Positions 7,119-15,903 of a DNA stretch of 64,000 nt are shown here, piece by piece. Each line of letters starts with the position of its first letter. Position 1 is the stretch's first letter. Both the position numbers and the translations under genes were made by a program. Location: the NCBI GenBank assembly GCA_023475345.1, contig JAMCWD010000022.1, forward strand, positions 1 to 64,000, in the 5' to 3' direction. Source of the DNA: Chloroflexota bacterium (GTDB lineage Bacteria > Vulcanimicrobiota > JAMCWD01). Below the pieces are notes generated by a model. That model had not been told where the DNA came from and did no database searches. It saw only the letters and a program-made list of their open reading frames with translations.

Positions 7119-9590
7119 TTACGGGATCGGGACAGGGATGGGGAGGATAACGGCTTTTCTGCCGCCGGTACCGGGCTCGTAGCCGCTCAGGACTTTCTCC
7201 TGGATGCCGCGCTTTTTATAGAGCAGGTCGTAAACTCTGGGACAGTTGACATCACCGCCGCCGCCTGCCCAACGGCTCCTGTTTTTCCCGATCTCGCGGT
7301 AATAGTCGTTCATGCTGAAGCCGTCCATTGAACCTATCATAACGTAGTGGTTCCATGTCTTTCCCCCGGGGCTGCCGATAATATCGAGGGGGACGGCTAC
7401 CATAACCTGTTTTCTTTCCGGGTTCGACCATGTTTTTACATAGTACGGGTATTCCCTCCCTTTTGCCGAGGCCAGGAATTGGCCGGTATCGGGCCAGCCG
7501 TTTGCCCGGATAAAATAATTCCAGGGGTTCCTGGGAGAAAATTTTACGTTTGATCCCGGTTCAAAGGTAGTGGTCCTCCCGCCTTCTTCACCGGTGGATA
7601 AATAAATATTGATCAGCGGGTGAGAAAATCCCAGGGGGCCGTACCAGGGGTTTTTCACATCTCCGAATGTAAGCCTCATGACCATCCAGTCAGGCACTAC
7701 GAAAACTTCGTACCGGACGAGATCCAGCAAATCCCGGTATGGCTTGAAGCTGGGGTCGGTCGGGTAAGTATAAGTTCCTGGGCCGTAGTCGTCCCCGACG
7801 GGGTCTTCCATGACGAAATCGGGGATCCCGGGAAGAGAGATCTCTTCCTTATCTTCGCTTTCCGCAGGAGGGGTAACTATCGGCCGGACCAGGTAATCCG
7901 GCGGCTTCTCGCCCAGTGCCAGGTACACGTTCCTGAGATGCGTTCTGAAAATATTATCGAACGGGAGCGCGTCGGGATAGGGGGTGGAATCGAACCACCA
8001 AGGATAATCGCTGCCTTCGGACGCATATAACGATTCCCATGCCTTTATCTTTTTGCTTTCAGGTTTCCCTTCCTGTATCCGGACCAGATCGTTCCTGACG
8101 CTCTCGAGGATATCCCATACCCTGTTTTTCGAAGGGGTGCCTATCCACCGCCCGAGGTTGCCGTTATTCCATGAACCGGTCGCCAGTTTTTTCAACGCCG
8201 GAAGCTTCCGGTTTTCCTTGAGGAATTCCGAAGGCGTAATGACCCTGAAGCGGGGATGCTCGGAAAGGCGCTGGAATAAGGAGTTCAGGAATTCCGTTTT
8301 TTCCCCGGAATAATTTTCCCATGCATTTTCGCCGTCAAGCGCGATAGTTACCAGGTGGGGGCCGGGGGACTTTTTTAATTGCCTGTCGATCTCTTCAAGG
8401 CGCCTGATAAAATCCAGCGCCGCTTTCGAGCCTTCGTATTTGCTGTATTCGAAGCCGATGAGATCTGAAAGATATTGGTCTCTGAACAGCGCTACAATGC
8501 TCTTGCCGTTTATCGTTACCCTGTAAGGCCGGTATAAAAGCTCGGGATGGAGAAGTGTCGGGCCTGCATCGCCTGTAACATAAAGTTGTACATTTTTAGA
8601 ACCTTTTAAATTGCGGGGTTCGCGGAGTTTCTTGCCCATTGTATTCTGGAGTATTTTTTCATCTGTAACCATCCATCTGAAGCCGTTATCGCAAAGGATG
8701 GGAACGACTTCGGGGCTGACCGCCTGCTCCGACGGCCAGATGCCTGAAGGGACCGTCCCGAAAACTCTCTTGTGGAATGAGCGTGCCCTGTTGACCTGGG
8801 TGTCCGCATCTTCGGGATGGCGGAACCTTGATTTCGGCATTGTAATGCCGGACTGGGGACGGCGTGCGCAGTTAGTATCGATCAGGAGCGGAAGGATAGG
8901 GTGATAGAACGGCGTCGTTATAAGCTCGATCCTGCCCATCTCCTGCAGCCTGTTGTGGAGGGAAATAACCTGGGCGACCAGTCTCCTTTGAACCCTGAGA
9001 ACTTTTTCCTTTTCCTGCTCCGTAAAATTTTCTTTCTTCTTCAGGACAGGTGTAAGTTCAGGGCTGCCGGCCGCTATCTCGGGATCTATCCAGGCAAGGT
9101 TGAACAGCGTAACCAGGTCGCGGTAATCCTGCTCGCCGTATTCTTCCCTTCTTTCGTGTTTCTTTAACAATGCCATCAGGCGGCCGTTCCTGGCATACCT
9201 GGGGACTATGAAAAAATTTTCCCTGACAAATTTTCTGTCCCTGACTGAAAGCGCCGCCGCCGGGAGTTCGCTGACCGAAAGATACGGGTCTTTTTTCCCC
9301 TTGCCGTGTTCGAGGAGTTGGACTATCAGGGAGGGGGTGAGGTTTATGGTCTGGTGGATTTTGGGATACTTCATGGAAAAGTATGCTATCTGGTAATAAT
9401 CCTTGGAAGCGTGGAGGCGTGCCCAGGGCTGTAAGATCCTGCCGGACAGGGGGTCCTGGTAAGAAGGCTGGTGCTGGTTCCATATAATACATATTGAAAG
9501 CGGGTTATCTTCTATGGCGGCATTAACACCTGCGAACATGGAAAAAATAAATATTGCAGATAATAATATACGCATCGGGCTCTTTACCAT
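7119..9590 (-). CDS. Secreted glycoside hydrolase family 57 with C-terminal glucodextranase-like domain
   Basis: 823 residues. Residues 1-24 form a cleavable signal peptide ending GVNA. The GH57 catalytic barrel follows: region 1 HQP at 40-42, region 3 WPSEQ with the expected nucleophile Glu288, and region 4 ALDGENAW with the expected acid/base Asp419. Residues about 590-810 match the glucodextranase C-terminal / DOMON-like domain seen in amylopullulanase-type enzymes (VMRLTFG, GFSHPLINIYL, WNYFIRANGWPD). Known members cut alpha-glucans such as starch, pullulan or glycogen; the exact linkage here is not predictable. GGGGG lies seven bases before the ATG. It converges with the HEAT gene. Confidence 0.9.
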   Translation of the reverse strand: MVKSPMRILLSAIFIFSMFAGVNAAIEDNPLSICIIWNQHQPSYQDPLSGRILQPWARLHASKDYYQIAYFSMKYPKIHQTINLTPSLIVQLLEHGKGKKDPYLSVSELPAAALSVRDRKFVRENFFIVPRYARNGRLMALLKKHERREEYGEQDYRDLVTLFNLAWIDPEIAAGSPELTPVLKKKENFTEQEKEKVLRVQRRLVAQVISLHNRLQEMGRIELITTPFYHPILPLLIDTNCARRPQSGITMPKSRFRHPEDADTQVNRARSFHKRVFGTVPSGIWPSEQAVSPEVVPILCDNGFRWMVTDEKILQNTMGKKLREPRNLKGSKNVQLYVTGDAGPTLLHPELLYRPYRVTINGKSIVALFRDQYLSDLIGFEYSKYEGSKAALDFIRRLEEIDRQLKKSPGPHLVTIALDGENAWENYSGEKTEFLNSLFQRLSEHPRFRVITPSEFLKENRKLPALKKLATGSWNNGNLGRWIGTPSKNRVWDILESVRNDLVRIQEGKPESKKIKAWESLYASEGSDYPWWFDSTPYPDALPFDNIFRTHLRNVYLALGEKPPDYLVRPIVTPPAESEDKEEISLPGIPDFVMEDPVGDDYGPGTYTYPTDPSFKPYRDLLDLVRYEVFVVPDWMVMRLTFGDVKNPWYGPLGFSHPLINIYLSTGEEGGRTTTFEPGSNVKFSPRNPWNYFIRANGWPDTGQFLASAKGREYPYYVKTWSNPERKQVMVAVPLDIIGSPGGKTWNHYVMIGSMDGFSMNDYYREIGKNRSRWAGGGGDVNCPRVYDLLYKKRGIQEKVLSGYEPGTGGRKAVILPIPVPIP

Positions 9591-9812
9591 TCCTTAACCC
9601 CCTTCAAAGCCTCCTGAGTCGGGGATTAGGCACAAAAATTAAATATCCTCTTTATAACCGTGCCCGGACAGTCTGCTGATGCTTTATAAATGCGCGATCT
9701 TATTGTAAATCAGCGGAGTAAAATTCTGAAAATCGTGAGGCAGGATTTCGATAGACAGGCTTATGATGCGTCAAGACATTTATGTATAAAAGATCAAGAA
9801 GGAGATCCCGTA
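9591..9812. other. Leader region upstream of the ferredoxin/AOR operon
   Basis: No gene longer than the small leader ORF is convincing here. The segment lies between the divergent GH57 gene and the ferredoxin-AOR genes and should carry both promoters. I looked for a molybdenum/tungsten cofactor riboswitch because such RNAs precede some AOR genes, but could not match its consensus by eye. Confidence 0.35.
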
Positions 9813-9878
9813 ATGAAGGAGAAGATAGGTTTTCTGTTTGCCACCTCTTCAGAGGGGAATGTTATTCTCTTATTCTGA
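9813..9878 (+). CDS. Possible 21-residue leader peptide
   Basis: A short ORF (starts MKEKIGFLFATS, ends ILLF) has a good AAGGAG site with eight-base spacing and is followed ten bases later by a strong intrinsic terminator, all within 70 bases of the ferredoxin start. An internal CCTC-TTCA-GAGG hairpin (9844-9855) could pair alternatively with the terminator stem. The arrangement looks like an attenuator or a small separate transcript. No similarity to a known leader peptide is recognised, and the composition does not point to one amino acid as the signal. Confidence 0.35.
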   Translation: MKEKIGFLFATSSEGNVILLF

Positions 9879-9887
9879 TCAGGGAAG

Positions 9888-9912
9888 CTGAGGGGCGCCT
9901 CAGTTTTTATTT
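9888..9912 (+). terminator. Intrinsic terminator before the ferredoxin/AOR genes
   Basis: A CTGAGG/CCTCAG stem (9888-9893, 9898-9903) with a four-base loop is followed by TTTTTATTTAT. It sits only about 30 bases before the ferredoxin gene and after the small ORF, so it either ends a short upstream transcript or regulates read-through into the operon. Confidence 0.75.
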
Positions 9913-9945
9913 ATATTAAGGCCGGTTGCAACCAAGGAGGACATG

Positions 9946-10332
9946 ATGCGGGCGAAAATAGATAATTTTAAGTGTACGGGCTGCCGGCTTTGCGAGGTAG
10001 TTTGCGCCGAGGCCAAATTCAAGGAATCCAATCCTCGCAAGGCGGCATTAAGAGTACAGGGCAAATTCCCTGCGCCGGGAACTTACCAGGTGAAATTTTG
10101 TACCCAGTGCGGCATGTGTGCGGAAGTCTGCCCGGAAGGCGCCATCGAGGAAAAGGACGGGGTCTATCGTATCAATCCCGACCTTTGTACCGGGTGCCTT
10201 GCCTGCCTTCCGGTATGTCCTGAAGAAGTTATATTTACGCACCCTGATCTCCGCACGCCTATAAAATGCGATTGGTGCGGAGAGTGCATGGTAGCCTGCC
10301 CCCGGCGCGTGATTCGCCTGAAGAACAGCTAG
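9946..10332 (+). CDS. Four-cluster ferredoxin-type iron-sulfur protein
   Basis: 128 residues from the second of two adjacent ATGs, preferred because AAGGAGG is then five bases away. The protein has four complete CxxCxxCxxxC sets (16 cysteines), enough for four [4Fe-4S] clusters, three of them followed by Pro as in bacterial ferredoxins. This resembles the polyferredoxin subunits found next to AOR-family enzymes and in hydrogenase or formate-lyase complexes, where they carry electrons between the catalytic subunit and a partner. It lies ten bases before the AOR-family gene, so the two products probably form a complex. The partner has lost its own cluster ligands, which makes the electron route unclear. 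Confidence 0.9.
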   Translation: MRAKIDNFKCTGCRLCEVVCAEAKFKESNPRKAALRVQGKFPAPGTYQVKFCTQCGMCAEVCPEGAIEEKDGVYRINPDLCTGCLACLPVCPEEVIFTHPDLRTPIKCDWCGECMVACPRRVIRLKNS

Positions 10333-10342
10333 GAGGATTAAA

Positions 10343-12160
10343 ATGTACGGATACGGCGGAACAATTCTTCGTATAAATTTAACGACAGGGACGATTGTTA
10401 AAGAGCCTCTTTCGGAAGACATGATCCGGCAGAATATAGGCGGAAGAGGGTTTAATGCAGCATTGCTCTTTTCGGAAACCAAAGAGGGCTGTGACCCGCT
10501 CGGCGCCGATAACAAGCTCATAATCGCTACAGGACCTCTTACGGGAACTTCGATCCCCTCTTCGGGCAATGCTGTTTTTTCATCGATTTCTCCTCTTACC
10601 GGCGGGTACGGGGAAGCCGTGCTTTCGGGACATTTCGGGCCTGAGGTAAAGTATGCGGGCTACGATGTTGTCTTGATTGAGGGGAAAGCTGATGTCCCAA
10701 GCTACATCTTCATCGACGACGAAAAAGTGGAAATAAGAGACGCCTCAGCCTACTGGGGGAAAGGTTGTATCCAGGCGGAAACGTTCTTGAAAATATCCCT
10801 GGGTGAAAAGTTCCAGATGGTTTGCATCGGGCCTGCGGGGGAAAATAAAGTAAGCTTCGCTACAATATCTCATAATTACGGGGTACTGGCGGGCCGTTGC
10901 GGCCTGGGCGCCGTGATGGGAAGCAAAAATCTGAAGGCCGTCGCAGTCAGGGGAAACGGTGGCGTCAAGCATGCCAACCCGGATTCATTCATAAAAATTT
11001 CACGCGAGATGCACCACGACATGGTCAAGCATCCCGAGCTTAAAGAGTGGCAGGATTTCGGCACCGCAAGGTGGCTTGCATGGGCCAACGAGCACGGCGC
11101 TCTTCCGACAAACAACTTTTATACAGGTTCCTTTGAAGGTGTCGAAGGGATAACTCCTGAGATAATGAGAAAGCATATCGTTCTCAACGACAGGGCGGCT
11201 TTTGCCAGCGTAATGGCGCTCGGCAAATACAGCCATGTTAAAACTCGCGATACCGAGTTCTGGGTCGAAGGCCCGAACTACGATTGTCTTGTTTCCCTGG
11301 GAAGCAATCTGGGGCTCGGCAAGATACACCAGGTGGCGAACCTGACGTATTTATGCGAAGAACTGGGCATGGACCCGGTTTCAGCAGGGGGAGTTCTTGC
11401 GTTTGCCGCCGAGGCGTCGGAGAAAAAAATCCTCTCCGCCAAGAAAGCCGACGGTCTTAACCCTGGGTTCGGGAAGGTGGATGTATTCGTTACACTGCTG
11501 ATCAAAATAAGCCGTCGTGAAGGCATAGGGAACTTAATGGCCGACGGCGTCAAAAAATTTGCAGCTTCCCTGGGCAAGGGAGCAGCCGAGTTCGCAATGG
11601 AAATGAAAGGCCTTGAAGTAGGCGGTTTTGAAGCCCGCTGCTACCCGGTGGCGCTGCTTGCCTACCGTACCGGCGATATAGGCGGCCTTTACCAGCGCAG
11701 CCACAGCGTCGAATATGACATCGAAAAGCATAAAGGCGTAAGCGAAGAGAAAAAGGCCGAAATGGTAATTGAACAGCAGCATCTCCGGACTATTTTCGAT
11801 ATGCTCGGCGTTTCCGAGCTTGCATGGAGCGAACTGGGGCTGGAAATTGAACGCTATGTCGATGCTTTTAATGAGGTAACAGGCCTCAATTTGAAGCTTG
11901 ACGATTTCATCAGGGCTTCCGAGCGCGTATGGAATATGACCCGCATCTTGTGGGAACGTTGCGGGGCAAAGAAACTCGGTAAGCTCGATTATATCCCACC
12001 CAGGTGGGAGAACGAGCCCATCCCCGACGGCCCGAATAAGGGTTGTAAGTATAATGCCGCCGAAGGTGAAAAGCTGCTCGCGGCTTATTACAGGATACGC
12101 GGATGGGATGAATCCGGCAAGCCGAAAGACGATATGCTCAAAGAACTGCAGCTTGTCTGA
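10343..12160 (+). CDS. AOR-family (tungstopterin aldehyde oxidoreductase-like) protein lacking the four [4Fe-4S] cysteines
   Basis: 605 residues, full length for the aldehyde:ferredoxin oxidoreductase family. The N-terminal AOR_N domain is clear (GYGGTILRINLTTG, GGRGFNAALL, ATGPLTGT, MGSKNLKAVAVRG at 192-204), and the C-terminal end keeps the typical AYYRIRGWDESGKP. In characterised enzymes such as Pyrococcus AOR the cluster is held by CxxCxxxC plus one distal Cys. Aligning by the flanking EGPNYD block, those positions here read Ala286, Ser289 and Leu293, and the distal one, in the LGVxxL context, is Ser491. None is Cys. So either the Fe-S cluster is absent or bound differently. Neighbours are the four-cluster ferredoxin upstream and a strong terminator downstream. 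Substrate unknown; family membership is firm. Confidence 0.9.
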   Translation: MYGYGGTILRINLTTGTIVKEPLSEDMIRQNIGGRGFNAALLFSETKEGCDPLGADNKLIIATGPLTGTSIPSSGNAVFSSISPLTGGYGEAVLSGHFGPEVKYAGYDVVLIEGKADVPSYIFIDDEKVEIRDASAYWGKGCIQAETFLKISLGEKFQMVCIGPAGENKVSFATISHNYGVLAGRCGLGAVMGSKNLKAVAVRGNGGVKHANPDSFIKISREMHHDMVKHPELKEWQDFGTARWLAWANEHGALPTNNFYTGSFEGVEGITPEIMRKHIVLNDRAAFASVMALGKYSHVKTRDTEFWVEGPNYDCLVSLGSNLGLGKIHQVANLTYLCEELGMDPVSAGGVLAFAAEASEKKILSAKKADGLNPGFGKVDVFVTLLIKISRREGIGNLMADGVKKFAASLGKGAAEFAMEMKGLEVGGFEARCYPVALLAYRTGDIGGLYQRSHSVEYDIEKHKGVSEEKKAEMVIEQQHLRTIFDMLGVSELAWSELGLEIERYVDAFNEVTGLNLKLDDFIRASERVWNMTRILWERCGAKKLGKLDYIPPRWENEPIPDGPNKGCKYNAAEGEKLLAAYYRIRGWDESGKPKDDMLKELQLV

Positions 12161-12183
12161 TCTTTAAAACTTATGATAAAAAA

Positions 12184-12210
12184 GGCGGCTTTTCGAAGCC
12201 GTCTTTTTTT
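12184..12210 (+). terminator. Strong intrinsic terminator of the ferredoxin/AOR operon
   Basis: An eight-base-pair stem (12184-12191 with 12196-12203) closed by a TTCG tetraloop is followed by seven T residues. It lies 24 bases after the AOR stop codon. It also shows that the next gene does not start at the upstream in-frame ATG at 12173, which would run through the hairpin. Confidence 0.92.
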
Positions 12211-12325
12211 GCGGGCGAATTTTCACGACAAAACGAAATCCCCCTGCCACAGGATGAATCGACTTTATACGCAGGAGATCTTCCCGCATTGGGGAATTAA
12301 TCCTGATATTATCCGGAGGGACTTG

Positions 12326-12757
12326 ATGCAGGAAGAAATACAACTGTTCGGATCTCCCGTTACTGACAGGATGCTGAAAAAAGGCAGGGCGGCTCTTTTT
12401 ACTTTCACCCTTATATGGGGGATAGGGTTTTTATTATTCTTCAGGATAGTGGTTTCCCGCTACGAGCTTTTATTTACCGGCTCCAAAATGTCCCTGCCGC
12501 CTTCAGTAGGTTTGCTGCTGAACCTGGGCATCAGGCTGGCCGAGCCTGTCGGCCTGCTGGTATTCCTGATATTGATCCTGGCTTTTGCGCTCGTCCAGGA
12601 CATGTATTTCAAGGCGCTGGGGCATAGAAACCCCGACGACGCATACGTCAACCAGGATTTATGGGTACTCGGCGGCGCCATACTTTTCCCGTTTATTTTA
12701 TTCATGATCCAATTGATAATGATATTGCCCTATTACAGGGTTTATCTGCCGGGATAG
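12326..12757 (+). CDS. Small three-helix membrane protein, unknown function
   Basis: 143 residues from the ATG at 12326, supported by CGGAGGG seven bases upstream. Three hydrophobic helices are visible at about residues 22-43, 63-92 and 113-136, with a charged loop (ALGHRNPDDAYVNQD) between the second and third. No signature residues identify a family. It is followed after eight bases by another small membrane gene with the same topology, and then by the CoA-transferase gene, so the three probably form one transcript starting after the AOR terminator. Function not predictable. Confidence 0.7.
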   Translation: MQEEIQLFGSPVTDRMLKKGRAALFTFTLIWGIGFLLFFRIVVSRYELLFTGSKMSLPPSVGLLLNLGIRLAEPVGLLVFLILILAFALVQDMYFKALGHRNPDDAYVNQDLWVLGGAILFPFILFMIQLIMILPYYRVYLPG

Positions 12758-12765
12758 GGGGAGAC

Positions 12766-13218
12766 GTGTCCGTCAATAAAGAAAAACCTGTTAAGAAGTT
12801 CCCGCCCGAGCATTATATCACCCGTTTCGGCACTTTCATTGCGCTTGAAGTCGTGCTGGTTTCGTTGTGGTTGTACCTGCTCATAGCGGTTGGCTTTTCC
12901 TCGCTTTTCAGTTCCTCTGCGGCTGCTGCGGCTGCTGCTTCACAGAGGCACGCGGCTGTGAATATGCTTGGTTACACCGAATCCCTCCTGGATCCCGTAT
13001 CCATAATAATCTGGGTGGTGGCTACAATAGGCATCCTGGTTCTGATATTATTCCTGATCAAGCCCAAGGGCGAAGGGGGCAAGGGGACTATCGTTTCCTG
13101 CTACCTGCGGGCTTTCAAAAAGGTTTCGATAATTCTTTTAACGGCAGGCTGGATAATTACGATAATCAGCATCTGGATTATGAAAGCCGTCGTTCCCTGG
13201 AGCAATATAAATCCCTGA
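12766..13218 (+). CDS. Small three-helix membrane protein, unknown function
   Basis: 150 residues from a GTG start at 12766, chosen because GGGGGAG is close upstream and the preceding gene stops at 12757. Hydrophobic helices lie at about residues 20-48, 74-96 and 115-140. A run of eight alanines preceded by Ser residues lies between the first and second helices. It has the same size and topology as the gene before it, but no clear sequence identity, so they may be subunits of one small membrane complex. Family not recognised. Confidence 0.65.
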   Translation: MSVNKEKPVKKFPPEHYITRFGTFIALEVVLVSLWLYLLIAVGFSSLFSSSAAAAAAASQRHAAVNMLGYTESLLDPVSIIIWVVATIGILVLILFLIKPKGEGGKGTIVSCYLRAFKKVSIILLTAGWIITIISIWIMKAVVPWSNINP

Positions 13219-13242
13219 TAATACACGTTCCCGGAGGTTCGG

Positions 13243-14427
13243 ATGGCGATACTTGAAGGCATAACGGTCGTTGATCTTTCGCGCGCCCTTGCAGGGCCTT
13301 ATTGTACCATGCTGCTGGGCGACATGGGAGCGGATGTCATCAAGGTGGAACGCCCCGGCAAGGGGGATGACACCCGGGGCTGGGGGCCTCCTTTCATAAA
13401 AGGGGAGAGCGCATATTATCTCAGTTGTAACAGGAGCAAGAAAAGCCTGACCCTGGATCTGAAATCGTCCGAAGGCAGGGAGATATTGAAGAGGCTTGTT
13501 TTGAAGGGCGATGTTCTTGTTGAAAATTTTACGCCCGGGAGCATGGCCCGCCTGGGATTCGATTATGATGCGGTTCACAGGATGAACCCCCGGCTGATAT
13601 ACGCTTCCATTTCGGGGTTCGGGCAGACCGGGCCTTATGCCGACCGTCCCGGCTATGATCTTATCGCACAGGGTATGGGCGGCATGATGGGGATAACCGG
13701 CGAGCCGGGAGGCGGCCCTGTAAAGGCGGGCGTTGCCATCGCCGATATAGGCGCAGGGATGTTTGCATTTTCAGGGATACTGGCGGCGCTTTATTACAGG
13801 GAAAAAACAGGCGAGGGGCAGTGGATTGACACTTCACTCCTGGAAGGCCAGATGTCCTGGATGACTTATGCCGCCGGTTCTTATATTGCAACGGGCGAGA
13901 ACCCGCCGAAGCTGGGATCCGCCCATCCCCTCATAGCTCCATACCAGGCGTTCAATGCGGCTGATCAATATTTCAACCTGGCCGCGGGCAACCAGAAATT
14001 ATGGGAAGCATCCTGCAGGGTCATGGAGAGGGAAGATTTGATAGAAGACCCTCGCTTTAAGACAAACGCAGACAGGGTAAAGAACCGTGAGACCCTTGCC
14101 GGGATCATGAACGGCGTTTTTAAACAAAAGCCCGCCGGTTACTGGCTTGAGCGGCTCCGGGAGGCATGTGTGCCGTCCGGCCCCGTATATACGATGGAGC
14201 AGCTTTTCAGCGACCCCCAGGTCGAAGCAAGAGATATGATATGGGAATTCGATCACCCTGAGATCGGGAAATGGAAGATGCCGGGGAACCCGATAAAATT
14301 TTCTAATGAAAAACACGGGCCGGGTCTTCCCCCGCCTCTTCTGGGACAGCATAACGGGGAGATATTATCGTCCCTGGGATATTCAAAAGAAGAGATCCTT
14401 GAATTGTCCGAAAAACAGGTAATCTGA
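13243..14427 (+). CDS. CaiB/BaiF-type (class III) CoA-transferase
   Basis: 394 residues, typical length. The N-terminal motif VVDLSRALAGPYCTMLLGDMGADVIKVE and the block with the catalytic Asp168 (AGVAIADIGAGM), equivalent to Asp169 of formyl-CoA transferase, are intact, as are the glycine loop GMGGMMGITGEPGG and the C-terminal PVYTMEQLFSDPQV. The enzyme moves CoA between carboxylic acids through an aspartyl-CoA thioester. Acyl substrate is not predictable; the nearest metabolic neighbour is the AOR-family gene, which in other genomes makes carboxylates from aldehydes, but a terminator separates the two. A GGAGG site precedes the ATG. Confidence 0.93.
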   Translation: MAILEGITVVDLSRALAGPYCTMLLGDMGADVIKVERPGKGDDTRGWGPPFIKGESAYYLSCNRSKKSLTLDLKSSEGREILKRLVLKGDVLVENFTPGSMARLGFDYDAVHRMNPRLIYASISGFGQTGPYADRPGYDLIAQGMGGMMGITGEPGGGPVKAGVAIADIGAGMFAFSGILAALYYREKTGEGQWIDTSLLEGQMSWMTYAAGSYIATGENPPKLGSAHPLIAPYQAFNAADQYFNLAAGNQKLWEASCRVMEREDLIEDPRFKTNADRVKNRETLAGIMNGVFKQKPAGYWLERLREACVPSGPVYTMEQLFSDPQVEARDMIWEFDHPEIGKWKMPGNPIKFSNEKHGPGLPPPLLGQHNGEILSSLGYSKEEILELSEKQVI

Positions 14428-14476
14428 TTATCGCACCGGTTTAAGCGCAGTAAGCGGTTGGATATTGATCAAGCGG

Positions 14477-15895
14477 CTATAACGGGTATTTCCAGTTGGC
14501 CATTGTTTTGACCAGCCTGTCCTGAAAATTATGAATATCCCAATTTGAGGCTTTGAAGTCGTTTACCAGGATCGAGAATGTCAGTGTCTGCCCGCCCGCC
14601 GTTACCACATATCCCGAAAGGGTGGAATGTCCCAGCAGGGAGCCTGTTTTGGCCCTTACGGGGATATTATGGAGCCGGTATTCGAGAGTGCCTTCGCCTC
14701 CTGCGGGGAGGGAATCCATGAATTCCTGGCCGTACCAGCCGTGGAACATCGCCGTCAAAAGCCCTACGAACTGCCTCGCCGAACAGCGGTTCATCTCCGA
14801 AAGCCCACAACCGTCGGCGATTTCCAGGGACGTTGTATCTACATCATGGGAGTTGAGAAATTCTTTAATGACGGCTATAGAGTTCTCCCTGGTGCCCTTG
14901 CCTTCCATCCTGGCGCCGAGGCTGCGGAAAACCTGCTGTGAATAAAAGTTGTCGCTTTCCTTGTTTATGTCCTTGATCATATCCGCCAGGGGGGGAGAAT
15001 TGTGCTCGGCATATTTCATCCGGGAAAATGTAATGCCTTCCTCTGTGGGATAAATAAGCCGGGTCTTGCCGCTTATGGTTATCCCGTTTTCTTTAAGGAT
15101 TCGGGCGAAAGCAAATGTTGTAAATTTCGCCGGGTCTTCGACGGTTACGGTATCGACAAGCGAATCGCCCCAGCCGACACAACCCGTCAATACTATCTCG
15201 TTCGTTCCGGGAGTCCGGTTTATGCTTACTTCGGAGTAACCGGCCGGGCGGGTGTTGTTTTTTATAGATATGATGGAGCATGCCGGTGTAAACTGTGTTT
15301 TATTAGGCTCGATCTTTAATGTAATTATATTCCGGCAAAGGGAAAGAGACGAGCATTGAGCGGCATACTCGAGGCTGGTGTACCTGGATTTCCAGCCTAT
15401 GCCGCTGTGGTCCCTGTCGAAATAAGAATCGTCTCCGACGACATCTCCTTTGATATGCTTTATGCCGTTTTCTTTGAGCTTGAGGGCGAAGCCTTTGAGT
15501 TCGTCTTCCGTCATGGTAGGGTCGCCGTTGCTCCACAGGTACAGGTTCCCGTCCATGACCGAGGAATTTTCGCGCGGCGGCGGGCCGTAAACGGCCGTGG
15601 TATAACGGTATTCGGGTCCCAGCAGTTCCAGCGCCGCGGAGGAAATAAGGATCTTCAGGTTGGAGGCCGGGATCATTGGCCTCCCTGCGTTCCGTTCGTA
15701 AATTTCTTTTTTGCTTTTTGCAATTGTTATACAGACGCCGAGGTTCGAATTATTTATCTCCCATGATGATGATATTACGGCGTCGATTTTCTGCCGGAAC
15801 TTTTCCCTGGAAGAGACCGGTTCATTGCCGCAAACGCCCCCGGGCAATGTAAGTAATGTTATCAGTATTAACGATGTCAGAAAAAACTTTCTCAT
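14477..15895 (-). CDS. dacB: D-alanyl-D-alanine carboxypeptidase/endopeptidase, PBP4 type (peptidase S13)
   Basis: 472 residues with a signal peptide (residues 1-23). The active-site motifs of family S13 are present in order: SNLK with nucleophile Ser78 and Lys81, the DGCGLSEMN segment (usually DGSGLS) near residue 360, and KTGS with LGHSTLSGYV near the C-terminus. The long insertion between the first two motifs, typical of PBP4, is present. The enzyme trims or cleaves peptide cross-links of peptidoglycan in the periplasm. It follows the DUF4126 gene by eight bases, so they are probably cotranscribed. Confidence 0.93.
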   Translation of the reverse strand: MRKFFLTSLILITLLTLPGGVCGNEPVSSREKFRQKIDAVISSSWEINNSNLGVCITIAKSKKEIYERNAGRPMIPASNLKILISSAALELLGPEYRYTTAVYGPPPRENSSVMDGNLYLWSNGDPTMTEDELKGFALKLKENGIKHIKGDVVGDDSYFDRDHSGIGWKSRYTSLEYAAQCSSLSLCRNIITLKIEPNKTQFTPACSIISIKNNTRPAGYSEVSINRTPGTNEIVLTGCVGWGDSLVDTVTVEDPAKFTTFAFARILKENGITISGKTRLIYPTEEGITFSRMKYAEHNSPPLADMIKDINKESDNFYSQQVFRSLGARMEGKGTRENSIAVIKEFLNSHDVDTTSLEIADGCGLSEMNRCSARQFVGLLTAMFHGWYGQEFMDSLPAGGEGTLEYRLHNIPVRAKTGSLLGHSTLSGYVVTAGGQTLTFSILVNDFKASNWDIHNFQDRLVKTMANWKYPL

Positions 15896-15903
15896 AGGTA
15901 TAT

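Noticed and set aside
9591-9942. Molybdenum/tungsten cofactor riboswitch before the AOR operon
   Set aside because: The expected conserved elements were not recognisable by eye; only the small ORF and terminator are supported.
12173-12325. Longer N-terminus for the first small membrane protein
   Set aside because: It would read through a strong TTCG-loop terminator; the ATG at 12326 has a proper ribosome site.
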